From positions 1 to 52,567 of the forward strand of contig JAHLWZ010000904.1 in NCBI GenBank assembly GCA_020536535.1: a stretch of 52,567 nt of DNA. Direction: 5' to 3'. Position numbers and translations under genes: made by a program. The notes beneath the pieces were generated by a model, which was not told the DNA's origin, ran no database searches, and worked only from the letters and a program-made list of their open reading frames with translations. Positions 9,961-20,463 of the stretch are shown here, piece by piece. Numbering within the stretch: the first letter of the stretch is position 1; each line of letters begins with the position of its first letter. The DNA comes from Pelomyxa schiedti (Eukaryota; Evosea; Pelobiontida; Pelomyxidae).

Positions 9961-12288
9961 TTAAAACCGGCTCTTCTTCCACTGGTAGCATTTCGACGCA
10001 CCTCTTGCGGGATATTGGAGGAAGACTGCAATGTTTTTGTCGCGTGTCAGGGAAATACATTGTGTGGGAGGGTTACCTGACAGTAACAGCATACTTCTTT
10101 CCAACTTCAGCACCTCTTTTGGCAGCAAGGCCTTTATAATACTGCAAGTAAGCAAAAGAGACATCGCCTCGGAGAAGCTGGTGTGCTTCACAAGCTGCTA
10201 CCCAGGTGTCAAAGACCCTATCAGATATCGACACCCACATATCAGGGTGGTAGTCTTCCAAGTCTTCCCAGTTCTCCAGGTAATAGAGGCCTCTTACGAG
10301 GTGTGCAGGGTGGGCTCCCTTTATGGCAGGAAGAGCTGCTAGGAAACTGCCCTGCGTTGCGTTATGAGTTTTACTGGGGTCTCAGCTAACTAACCTCCAT
10401 GACCGACTGGTAAGTGGCACGGTGGTCCCGATGGAATGACCCTCGCCAATGTGTTAAGATAACATCGGGCTTTAAATCTCGGACGAGTGCACAAACATTT
10501 GTGTATGTTGCCTAGTGTTATTTAGAAGGGATACCTTTCCTAACAACTGTACCAATTCTGGTTGAAGTTCACCATCCTTGTAATCAAGAACGATGCACTT
10601 CTCAGCACCCATTATTGCGGCTGAAGCATTGGCTTCCTTTATACGCTGAGCACGGTAGGCTTGATCATCCATTTTAGGATTCCCTTTCTCACCCGCTGTC
10701 ATATGCTTACACCATTTAATGTTATGGAAACAAGAGGAGAGAAAATACCAAGATTGTAACGCGATGTCCTGCTTGGGCATATTTAGTGGCAAGCAATCCC
10801 CCGGAAATTTCTGCATCACCTAAGAGTACTAAGGATATGTGAGGCATTGTAAGCACTTGCCTATATGAGCTCCAATAACTAGAACGTGCAGTTTCTTCCC
10901 TGGCGAGATTGTGGTTGTTGGGGCAATTTCAGGCACTACCGATAGTGGTTGCGCTGGAGAGATGTTGTATGTCATAATGGAAAAAGTACGGAACGCCCTC
11001 ATTCCGTGTCTTGCGTAAAATCTAGCAGCAGCGTCTATATGTCATATGAGACAAGAGATTAACGTAATTTTTGTACCATCTGCCCAGTTGAACCAAATTG
11101 ATCTTCCATCTCGCTGCATTATCCTCATTGCTGCCTCCAGAAATAGCTTGGACAGTTAATGTTTAATGATAATAGAAAGTGTACCTTTGAGCCAACTCCT
11201 TTCGACCGGTATTCTTCATTAACACCGAAAGGTCCAAAGTGCTTTTAACAGTTTTAGAGAAAAAGCGGTACTCAGAATTACCTCTCCTTCCCATTGGCAG
11301 TAACCTTGAGAAGATTAGCTACATTTTCTGGTTCGTTCGTACCAATTACAGAGTTATTCTGAAGAGCAACTAGGACATCGGACAAGGATCCTGATGCCAC
11401 CTTCCCTCTGGCTGCAGTTACCCAGTCCCCTGGAAAGGAGTTGTTCAAGAAGGTCATAAAGGATGGCACATGTTGCCAGCTTAAGTCCCTCACAAGGACT
11501 CCCTAGCATAATTAGAATACATGGAAATATACCTAATTAAAAAAGAAGCCCTCAAAACTTAGCATAGATACCAAGCAACGAGAGTCATTGTTCGCAACAG
11601 AAAGCTGGGAGGGAATGTCCATTTGGGCAAGAACACCAAGCATAGAGACTGGACTGTGATCGGCAGTGCACCCCATTTTATTAAGAAATTGAATTGCCCC
11701 TGCATAAGCTTCAACATCTACTCCAGGAAAAACATAGCCTGGCGCGGAACTGTTGTGAATTAAGTGCTTCCATAGTGGGAAAGAAGTAGGCTACCCTGTC
11801 TTTCCGCATATCCATATCTTTGTACGACTTTCCGTTTTGAAGAAGTTCAGCATGGCGTTCCACAATTTTGTACCAACGCCTTGTCTGTAAAAAGTAAGAT
11901 GCTGAATAGGCACGAAGTGTGCGAAATTACTATACCGCTGTGAATCAGGATGCACAGCCATTACAGGGACGAACCCCAACTGAGATTCCATTCCCAGTCC
12001 TTCGTTTGGCACTCTCCTCACAACGGCACGCGAGAATCCCACGACTCTGTCACCACGGTGAGCAACAAAGATCCCGGAATGTGTCGCTCCTCCGGTGCTG
12101 AAGTTGGGATCTCCGAACAACCAAGTGCATAATCGCGAAATTGTGGTTGGATCTCGCGCCAGGGCGGCGTTCCAAACGCCGAGAATTTCGTTGACATCAC
12201 TTCCCTGCAGCTCCCTCACCTGTCAAGTTGTCATATTTTCACTTTGGCATAATTAGAGGAGTGATGTCTTTAGTACTTGGCTGTCCAT
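9961..12288 (-). CDS. Tandem GNAT acetyltransferase fused to PIG-L/LmbE deacetylase
   Basis: Exon 1 is only ATGGACAGCCAA (12288-12277). After a 57-bp intron the frame enters a first GNAT domain (VRELQGSDVNEILGVWN, FVAHRGDRVVGF, VHPDSQR, GVGTKLWNAM). A linker (PGYVFPGVDVEAY) leads to a second GNAT (HVPSFMTFLNNSFPGDWV, FGPFGVNEEYRSKGVGSKLF with the acetyl-CoA loop, WFNWADGDAAARFYARHGM). Without a stop the protein continues through SVVPEIAPTTT into a PIG-L domain: LVIGAHIGDAEISGGLLA (metal motif, normally AHPDD), LTAGEKGNPKMDDQAYRAQR, VLDYKDGELQPELV, ILTHWRGSFHRDHRATYQS. PIG-L enzymes are zinc-dependent N-deacetylases of GlcNAc-type substrates. The GAHIGD variant is, as far as I recall, common in Firmicutes members. 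Both parts look bacterial. The last splice is ambiguous (stop at 9961 or 9953). The substrate is unknown. Confidence 0.85.
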
Positions 12289-12400
12289 TGTTCCGTCGTG
12301 TGGATCTTTGATTTTTGTTTTTTATTATTTGTTTTTTAATCGGGTTCGCTCTGATCGCTCCTTCCTTTTTTCTTGTGTCAAAGTCGATCAAGATCCATAC
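12289..12400. promoter_or_regulatory. 112-bp divergent intergenic region (GNAT-PIG-L / DGK)
   Basis: The start codons of the two flanking genes face away from each other across 112 bp of T-rich DNA (ttttttattatttgtttttt near 12318). Both promoters must lie here or inside the genes. Confidence 0.4.
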
Positions 12401-15370
12401 ATGAGTGACGAGAAGGTTCACAGCGAGTCCAGTACCGCACTCATTACGAGTGGGAATGACGAAGATACGGAGGACGACTACGATTATGACACTGTGTTTC
12501 GGCCGGCGCAGGCCGCCGTTTCACCTACACTCTCAGTTGAGGCCACAGCCGCAACTGCCGCTGTCGAATCTGTATCTTTGGAGCCAACGCCTGCTGTTGA
12601 GGCTACGGCTGCAGCAAGCCCGAAAAGTGACGCCAGTGGTGGCTTGCAGCACGTTTTTCGCACTATGCTATCTGGTTTGAAGCTTGAGGCTTGTCAATTT
12701 TGCTCCAGGCTCATGTGGGGTGGAAGTTATGCATTCTGCACTCAGTGCACTTTTTCTTGCCATCTCAAGTGCAAGTACGCCTTCTTTATGTTGGTGCTCT
12801 TGTTTACCTTTTCAGGCAACAGGCCTTGACACAAACCACGTGCACTCTCTCTTCCCACTGCTCCAGGGACAACGCCTCTCTTCAAGTACTCTGTTACTTG
12901 TTTTCATCGGTTAATAACAAACACAAAGGAATCAAAAAAGGCAACTGCTTTCCGTGATAATTTGGGAACTGGCCGGCATACAATGCTACAAAGACGTTTT
13001 TCTAAGCCAACATTTTGTATTGTGTGTCGCAGCTCGATTGGAAGAACAGGGTATCTCATTATTTTCTTTGTTTTCCCTTTAACACGCCACGGAATAAAGG
13101 TGGTTATGTGACGTTTGCTGTTGCGTTGCACACAAGAATTGTTCATCACTTATCCCCTTCCCTTGTGTAAAGACACTCACCACATGGGTATTCTGCACAA
13201 CATATGTTATTCTACACTTACTTCATTAAATAGAATCACCAACATTTTTGGGTTGAAGGAAATTTACATTTAGCAACGGGGTATGTTGCTCCTAAGTGTA
13301 TAGTATGCAGTCACACCTGTGGATCGTTTACTTCTCTTGTTGATAAGCACTGTGTATGGTGCCTGCAAGCTGTGCACACTGCTTGTGCGTCATCGTGTGC
13401 ATCTACTTGTAACCTAGGCATGATCCTTATTCCTGTATGTTAAGGTAATATTAAGAAGGTGATCTTCAAGACCTGATAGTAGATCCCACCTGGGTTATCC
13501 GAGAATCGCAACCTGATGGGACAGAAAAGTGGGTTCTAAAACCCCTTGACCAGTGCCAGGATACTCCGACTTCATCAACAACTTCAGAGTCAGCACCTCC
13601 CACCCTTATCTCACCACTGAACTCCAGCGGGTCCCCTTCAATACCACAATCGAGTTCAAAACTACCCCCCGGTAAGACTCCAAAAGGACCCTTAATTGTC
13701 TTGATAAACCAACGAAGTGGCTGCCTACAAGGCAGGTAACATGCTTCCTGGGATTAAGCCTCATCTCACCAATTATTTTCCGTTCCCATGCAGGGTTGTT
13801 GCTGGAATGCTGGCACAAATTTTGAGCCCCTTCCAAGTATTTAACATTGATGACTCTGGCCCTTCCGTGGCGTTTGACTTCATGGTTCACAATCCACATT
13901 ACCGGTTACTTATGGGTGGTGGAGATGGAACATGTGGGTGTGTCCCAAGTAATTCCCTTTTATTCCATTGACCCAAGATTGCATACAGCTGGATTCTTGG
14001 GGAATTATGTAAAAGATATGTTAACACCAAGCCTTTTGTGGTGCCACTTCCTATCGGAACCGGCAACGATTTATCTCGCGTTTTGGGGTGGGGTGCGGGA
14101 TATACCGGAGATAGTTTGTACAACTGGCTGCTCAACATCTTGCAGCAGTCGTGTCCTGCCATGCTGGATAGGTAATTCTATTGCCGTTCATTTTAAACTC
14201 ACTCTACAAGGTGGTCTGTGGAATCCTCCCCAGAGTTAACACCGTCGCCTCTCCACGATGCTACGCCCCACACTGTTTGTACTTTTCAGAACTACTTCAG
14301 TATTGGAATTGATGCTGCAATTGCACTTGGTGCCCACAACAAGCGGATATCAGTTTGTTCCACAATTTGATGTAAAAATAATGGAATAAACCTTCATCAC
14401 AATAAATAACATCACTGCAGAATCCTGACGCATTTGACAGTCGCCTTGGCAATTTCTTTACATACTTTGTATGTGGAGCAACTGCCTTTTTCCAAAAATT
14501 TGGTGAACTTGATAAACGTGTTTCTCTGTCAGTGGACGATACACAAATACCTCTCACTGGCCTGCAATGCCTTGTTGTGATGAACCTGCCTAGCTATGGG
14601 GCTGGTACTAATGCCTGGGGCTCAAACGCAACTGATGGTATGATAACGCCTACGGTTCCGGCCCATGATGACGTAAGAAACTCGACTACCTCCGTCACTA
14701 CCTCTGTTTCTCCACCTCCAACAACTAGCTTACCCTCTCCACCCATATCTCCTAGTATTCCCGACACCAAGGAGTCTACGCCAAACCCCCCCGCCACTGC
14801 CACCACTTCATCAACACCGTTCATCCCACGTCTGCAGTATTGTGACGACGGCCTTGTTGAGGTTGTTGGCATGAAAGATGTTATGCACCTTGCTGGACTA
14901 CAGTGCCATCTTGTACCTGGCACAAGGCTTGCGCAGGGACGCTGCATTAACTTATGCATACAAGAAAGCATCCCATGCCAAGTTGATGGTGAACCTTTTA
15001 TTCTCGACCCCGGTTCAATCAAAATAGCCTGCAGTTGTCAAGTTGGCGTTCTCACCAGGTTCTCCTCTCCAATCACCCACTTCCCTCTAAAACCAAATAG
15101 GAGACGCATTAGCCCTCTGAGGTCCTCTTTTAGTTCCATACCCTCTCCCGACCTACCACAGTTACCTCTATTAACATCCCAGCACAAACTGTGAACAAGA
15201 TTTTGTATGTTTGCACCATTTGGCCTTCGCATTTTTCACAGGATGTTCCTTGGATGCTGGAAAGACCACGAAACCGTTGGACCAGGTGTGGCCCAGTCAT
15301 TTCAGAATTTTCCCTCCACAGGGCACAGAGAACCAGGACCTGTCCTGCTCCGTGGCTCGGCAAATGGTAG
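12401..15370 (+). CDS. Diacylglycerol kinase with three C1 domains (DGK-theta-like)
   Basis: An acidic, Ala-rich N-terminus (MSDEKVHSESSTAL) leads to three Cys/His-rich C1 zinc fingers: one with HVFRTMLSGLKLEACQFC, CTQC and HLKC; one with PTFCIVCRSSIG, CDVC and AHKNC; one with PKCIVCSHTC, CVWC and HTAC. After a Ser/Thr/Pro linker comes the catalytic DAGKc domain (GPLIVLINQRSG, LLMGGGDGTCG with the ATP-binding GGDGT, VPLPIGTGNDLSRVLGWG). The accessory DAGKa domain follows (YFSIGIDAAIALGAH, CLVVMNLPSYGAGTNAWG, DDGLVEVVGM). It carries a Thr/Ser/Pro insertion at about 14700-14820. The enzyme phosphorylates diacylglycerol to phosphatidate. About ten short introns are needed. I end the gene at 15370 by splicing CSCQ to DVPWMLERPR. 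Without that intron the frame stops at 15194. Confidence 0.9.
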
Positions 15371-15646
15371 AGGAAACAAAATAATTTCCTTGTCATTGTG
15401 GGACTTCCCATTATCTGGTATGGGGGACCGGGATCTCTTTTTTAGGCTTAAGAAAAAAGTCCCTTCTACAGGTGCTCCGAATTCTCCCCGTTCGATCTTC
15501 TCGTCGAGTTCCCTTCCTGTGGGATTGGCCTCTATGATTTGGGCGGTAGTACAAGAAGATTGGATTGAAGAATTCAGAACACCCAGCCCGTTTTTTTTTT
15601 CATAATTCGAAACAACAAATCTCAAGGAAGGAAAGGTTTTTTTTTC

Positions 15647-18600
15647 CTACAGTCCATCTTCATCATTATCATTAGCTGGATCCTCGTGGGGCATATTTGG
15701 TTGCCTGACAAACGGGAACATTGTCATAAGGAACAACAGCAAAGGGTTGTCTGTCTGTGCTCTGACTGGTTCTGCATCCTGGATTCCCTGATGAGGTGCA
15801 TGGAATTCCAGCCCAAGCGGAATGTCAGCAGGCCCGCCGCCACCACCAAACCGAGGTCTTCCCTCATCCTGGAACAGCAGGTCCCGCGGAACAGTGTTGA
15901 CAACGTCGATGTAGTCACTGAGCACAAGGTGCCTGTACACCACGTCGGACTTGTCATTGTCAGCCTCCTCCCCCCACCTCGCTATTCTCACGGCCTCAGA
16001 GTTCTGTGCTGAGGGGTCATTTGGGTCCTCCAGCCGTGCCAGGGCCTGGGCTGCACATCGCGATAGCCATGAGAATACCACTGGTTCCTTCCACAGTTCA
16101 AAGTTCCTGCCCACATAGATGTCAATGAGCCGGCTCAGCCTTGTGGGCATTTTGATAGATGTTGATTTCCTAGCTGTTGTTGAAGGTGCTGCTGCCGTTG
16201 TTGCTGTTGCTGTTTGTGCTGATGTTGACTTGGGTTCGGGATTGTTAGTGCTATTGTGCTGGGGAAGTGGTGGTGTTAGTGTGTCTGCGGATTGCTGGAG
16301 GAATGGGTGTTGAAGAAGTGTGGGAGGCTGCGGTTCTATTCCGGCTTTGGCGCAGAGCGCGGAGAAGATGGATGGATACATGAGAAGTGCGTCGATGAGT
16401 AGTTCTGTGGAGTTGAGCTCTGCGGTTGGTATGGTGCCATTTGGTTGTGGTTTAGAGTCCTTGCTTTTTGTGGGGGTAGTACTGGTGCTTGGTTTGCTTC
16501 CCCGGCCTTCAAGACAGAACTTGGCCAAGGCAGCACTCCACATCATATTTGGGAGGACAGAGACACTTTGACCACCAAGCTCTTCAAGAAGTTAGCAGTG
16601 TGCATTTTGAAAATTGGGGAGTACCTCCTTTGGTGAAGAAATCTAGAACGAAGGTATATTGTCCACTTTTAATTGCATAAAACTAGTTGGTGTATGTAAG
16701 ATTAATAAGCCAGTGAGAAGGTTTTTATTACATCGACAAGAAGCATAGCCCCCAACGGATCCTCACCATCAAGACTCAAAAGCAATTTGCAGACCTAATA
16801 AAGGAAGTGAAAATTCAAAGGGGTGTAAAATGTATACCTCCAAGGCAGTTCTTGGGCAACCACGACGATTCAAAAGTTGCATGTATCGGAAAAGTGCGAA
16901 AAAGAACGTTCTTTCTCACATTAGGGCAGGCATACACTAAGCCACCATACCTGTTTGGAACCTCAGAAAAACTGAGTTTACAATCTCCTCTTAGACTGAA
17001 CATGTGATGAAACTCAAACTAAATACAACAGTTGGACTCGGCCACTTAATCTCCACAAACCTCAAATGCATAAAGGCATCGCAGTAAAAGATCTTCTGTA
17101 GTTTGTTTTTCTCCTGTCTGTGAGGGTGGGTTAACTGGAGATTGAGCTAAGAAAACACTGACTTGAAGACTGACTAACGCAAGCTGAAGCAGTGAGTCAG
17201 CGTGAAAAGGATTGAAATCCAAAACTTCATGGATCATATCTAAATCAGACTCCTGGCAGAGTTAAGGGCAAAGAAAGAACTTACGCACATACTTGCACAG
17301 CTCTTGAGAATAAATCTTGTGCTTCCTGAGGAATATTGAACCATGTAAACTCACTTGGGGGGAAATACTTTGTACTTTGGAGTCCACACAAAGGTAAACA
17401 TTTTGTTGGCAGGGTCTCCAACTTGCACCATTGTCAATCCACTTCTTGGAGGTGGCCAGTTGGGTTTGGGGGGAACGAGTGTGTTCTGGCCTCGTTTTCT
17501 ACGTAGTTCTTCAGCTCCTCTTGCAGCTAGGAGTCCTGAAGATGAACCACCTCTGTGTGGGCTTGATGATGGTTTGACAACATTACGACCAAACATCTGC
17601 CGCATTTCGCGGTCTGGGTCGAGAAATTGAGGGTCCACCTTGAAAATATTAGGCTGGACCTTGGCACTGGGTTCACTTGAGGCTGAAGAAGGCATACCGC
17701 CCTTCTTCTTTGAAGGGGCAACCTAAACAAATTTTTCATGTAAGAGAACAGTGAAGATTGCTGAGAAGGCATCTTTCACTTGCCTGTTGTTTTGCTTTGG
17801 GCTTTGCTCTTTGTTTCTCCGGTTTCGTTTCTGTTTTCTTGGGTTTACCTTGGCTTCCACTCGCTCCACATCCTTTTGAGCTTCTCTTGGTTGAGCTGAT
17901 GCTGGGTGAAGACGAAGCAGTAGCAGAAGCTGACACAGGAGCGGAACTTGTGCTTGCAGTTTCGACAGAGGATTCCGGCGTGGCTGTGACAGGATTCTCA
18001 GATTGCGGCACTGGGTGCTCCGAATTACCAGGTGGCTCCCTTGATGCAGTATCAGCCACACCCCCTACTTTCTGGGTTTTTTTGCGCTTTGACTTGGAGC
18101 GCTTAGGCTTCACTTCAGCTTGGGCAGAGACCTCCGCACCCTCCTTCTCCCCCTTCTCCTCCTCCTCCTCGTCGGCCACCTCAGCCAATGCCGCAAAAGC
18201 ATTATTCCAAGACCCACTGCTTGCACCCTTGTGAGCCTTTTCCTTTGGCTTCGGGTTCGGCTTCGGCTTTTCCACTCTCTGCTCCTCAGCCTCCTCCCCT
18301 TCCCCTTCCTCTTCCTCTTCCTCTTCTGCCGCCTCCTTCTCCTCCGTATCCTCACCTTCTCCTTCTCCCTCTCCCTCCGCCTTGACCTCGGCCTCGCCCT
18401 CAGCTTGGTTCTCCTCCTTCCCTTCTGCGGCCTGCTGTTCTTCCGCAGCTTCTTTTTCCTCACCCTCGCCCTCTTCCTCTTGCTCAGCCACTGCCACTGC
18501 CACTGCCACTGCCACTGCCTCTTCTTCTTCGTCGGTACTAAGTTGCAGTTGCTGGGGCCTGTCTCGCTTTGACTTTTTGACTTTCTTTTTCTTGGGCACG

Positions 18601-18695
18601 TTGGTCACGTACTCGTCGACTTCCGCCTCGCCCCCCGCCTCTTGGTTCATTTTGGCCTTGAGGGCCATCAAATGGCGCACCTGCTGGTATGACAT
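15647..18695 (-). CDS. TCF25: TCF25 / Rqc1 homologue (ribosome quality control)
   Basis: The start is MSYQQVRHLMALKAK at 18695, in the place of the basic N-terminal motif of TCF25. Next comes a long acidic/basic low-complexity part with a nuclear-type KKKKVKKSKR, Glu runs and an (Ala-Val)n run. The conserved core starts near 17690: VQPNIFKVDPQFLDPDREMR, MFGRNVVK, PNWPPPRSGLTMV. The TPR-like body follows (MIHEVLDFNPFHADSLLQLA). The C-terminal domain is in one 300-codon exon: LIDIYVGRNFELWKEPVVFSW and YRHLVLSDYIDV. It ends in an acidic tail. Yeast Rqc1 and human TCF25 act in the RQC complex, helping Ltn1/listerin mark stalled nascent chains with K48-linked ubiquitin for Cdc48/p97. Family assignment is secure. 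Exon edges between 17340 and 16550 are approximate. Confidence 0.9.
18487..18519. repeat. (GCCACT)n coding hexamer repeat
   Basis: Five GCCACT units inside the TCF25 gene. On the coding strand they encode an alternating Val-Ala run within an otherwise Glu-rich region. This is a likely site of length variation. Confidence 0.85.
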
Positions 18696-18882
18696 TGGTC
18701 GCCGGCTCTCGTTGTTGGCCGAAGAATAAAGAAAAAATAACAGATCGACACGACGAGAAAAAAAAGAACAGGTCAAACAGAATTCTTTGCTGGGAATAGA
18801 AAGGGATAGGGAAATGGAAGAAATTCTCTCTTTGTGGTTGTTTGTTGTTTTGTGTTACAACAATAGAGGGTAGTTTTTGTTG

Positions 18883-20233
18883 TTACAGAGGTAGCAGTTT
18901 CCCGTCCAACAATGCCAGTGCCCTCAAAGCAATGTCAATTGCATCCCAGGCAACTTCAGCAGAGTTGGCAACAAAGGTGTCCAGCACGCGGTTGGCAATG
19001 GCTGCACAGATAGTACCAGAGTGGTAGCCCAAAGCACTGCACAGGTGATGCAGAAAAGCAGCTTCCATCTCAAAGTTTTCAACGTGGCACACCTCTGGGT
19101 CCTCAGGTGTTGCAATGGTTGTAAGATTTGACAGGGTATAGTCCACCACCGGCACTGTGGGTGAAACTGTCGGGTGTATATCTCTGCCCTGGTTGGCAAA
19201 GAAGCCAGAGTTGGTTACTGTGATGCCCGTCTTGTGAAGAGGCTTTGCAAGTCCCCGTTGGACTCTGTGGAAATACAGGTTAGTGGGAGAAGTAGGATCA
19301 AGGAAACTCACTGTAAGCTAGTAGCTGCCACTTCCAGGGCATGGACAACATCAGGGTGTGCCATTGACACGTAGGGGAAAATCTTTCCACGGAAACGGGC
19401 GGTGGTTGGCGTTGCGTTGGTTATGCAGTTATAGGCATCTTCTTCCAGCTTTTTAACGACTGGGTTGGGAACAGGGGAGTCATAGAACAGGCCAGTATTA
19501 TCCATACCAAGCTACATTGAAATTTAGACTAAAACCTAAGTTGCGAAAAAACACACAGCATATTTGGTGATAATGGCCGTGCCAAGGGGAGTTTCTTGTC
19601 GGACTGCGCCTGATGTACCCACCCGAATGATATTCAACATTTCTCTTCTATGCTCTAGTCTCATACGCTCAGGCAACTGTTTCTTGTCAGGAAGTTTAAA
19701 CAACAAGAAGCAAACAAGTACCTTGATTTCATTTAGAATGATCAATTCATTGACGACAATCTCCAGAGATGGCGTACCCATACCAGATGTAGCAACAGTG
19801 ACCCTGAATGTTGGCTCTTCAGTGCCGACAGTAACCGAGGGAGCAAGTTTTAAGGTTGAGCCAGCCAGTTTAGTCAAAGAAACTTGCCCCGTGATGAGGG
19901 TGAGACCGCGATGATCGGCGGTGAACTCCCTGCTCAAAAAGTACCTGTCTGCAATTTGTACAGCACGACCTGGGTCACCACAAAGAAGTATACTATGGCT
20001 GACCTAACCGTTGTTAATTTACTTGTGTTTTGTTAATTAAATTTATTAATGGGGGAAAAAAGAGGGGTGCCCCAGGGGAGTAAAAAAGGGGTATAATGAA
20101 AACACAGAAAACGACTAACATGATCCGCATCGGCACAAATGTGGTAGCACTTTTCAGGTTGGTTTGTAGCCGTGGGTAACGTGGCAGCCGTAAGTTTACA
20201 CTTAGACATTGCTGTCGCTGGCGGGGTAGACAT
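18883..20233 (-). CDS. Uridine-phosphorylase-like nucleoside phosphorylase (NP-I family)
   Basis: I take the start as MSTPPATAMSKCKL (20233); a second in-frame ATG lies at 20209. After the first intron comes SILLCGDPGRAVQIADRYF, with the phosphate-binding GDPGR of the NP-I family. Then TVATSGMGTPSLEIVVNE, NIIRVGTSGAVRQETPLG (the second phosphate/ribose loop, RIGTSG in bacterial Udp) and NTGLFYDSP. Further on are VTNSGFFANQGR and NFEMEAAFLHHL, where the Glu-Met-Glu binds ribose. The fold and motifs indicate reversible phosphorolysis of a nucleoside. The GDPGR, MGTPS and FEME set best fits uridine phosphorylase, but specificity is inferred. Four or so short introns interrupt it. It fits pyrimidine salvage. 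Confidence 0.88.
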
Positions 20234-20463
20234 CACAAAGTGGGATAAAACTAAAATAATGATTTTGCTCCAGTAGAAAAAGAAAAGGGCGAGCGTCCGG
20301 CAAAACAACGTAGTTTTCGGAAGTTCAAAATTTTTTTTTTCCTCCTTTTTCGTTGGCACCAATTTTGGTGAAGCAAAACGGAGAGAAAAAAAGAAGAAAT
20401 AAGTAACTACAAGAAGACAAAATGTTGTGTCGCCCACACACAAGAGACAAAGGAAGGTCTATC

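Noticed and set aside
12401-15194. Ending the diacylglycerol kinase at the stop at 15194
   Set aside because: The frame after CSCQ turns into Ser/Pro-rich sequence, while splicing to DVPWMLERPR restores the family-like end of the accessory domain. I kept 15370, but the shorter end remains possible.
18120-18572. 150-codon Leu-rich plus-strand ORF that looks like membrane helices
   Set aside because: It is the complement of the Glu/Lys-rich TCF25 leader. Leucines arise from antisense of GAG/GAA codons.
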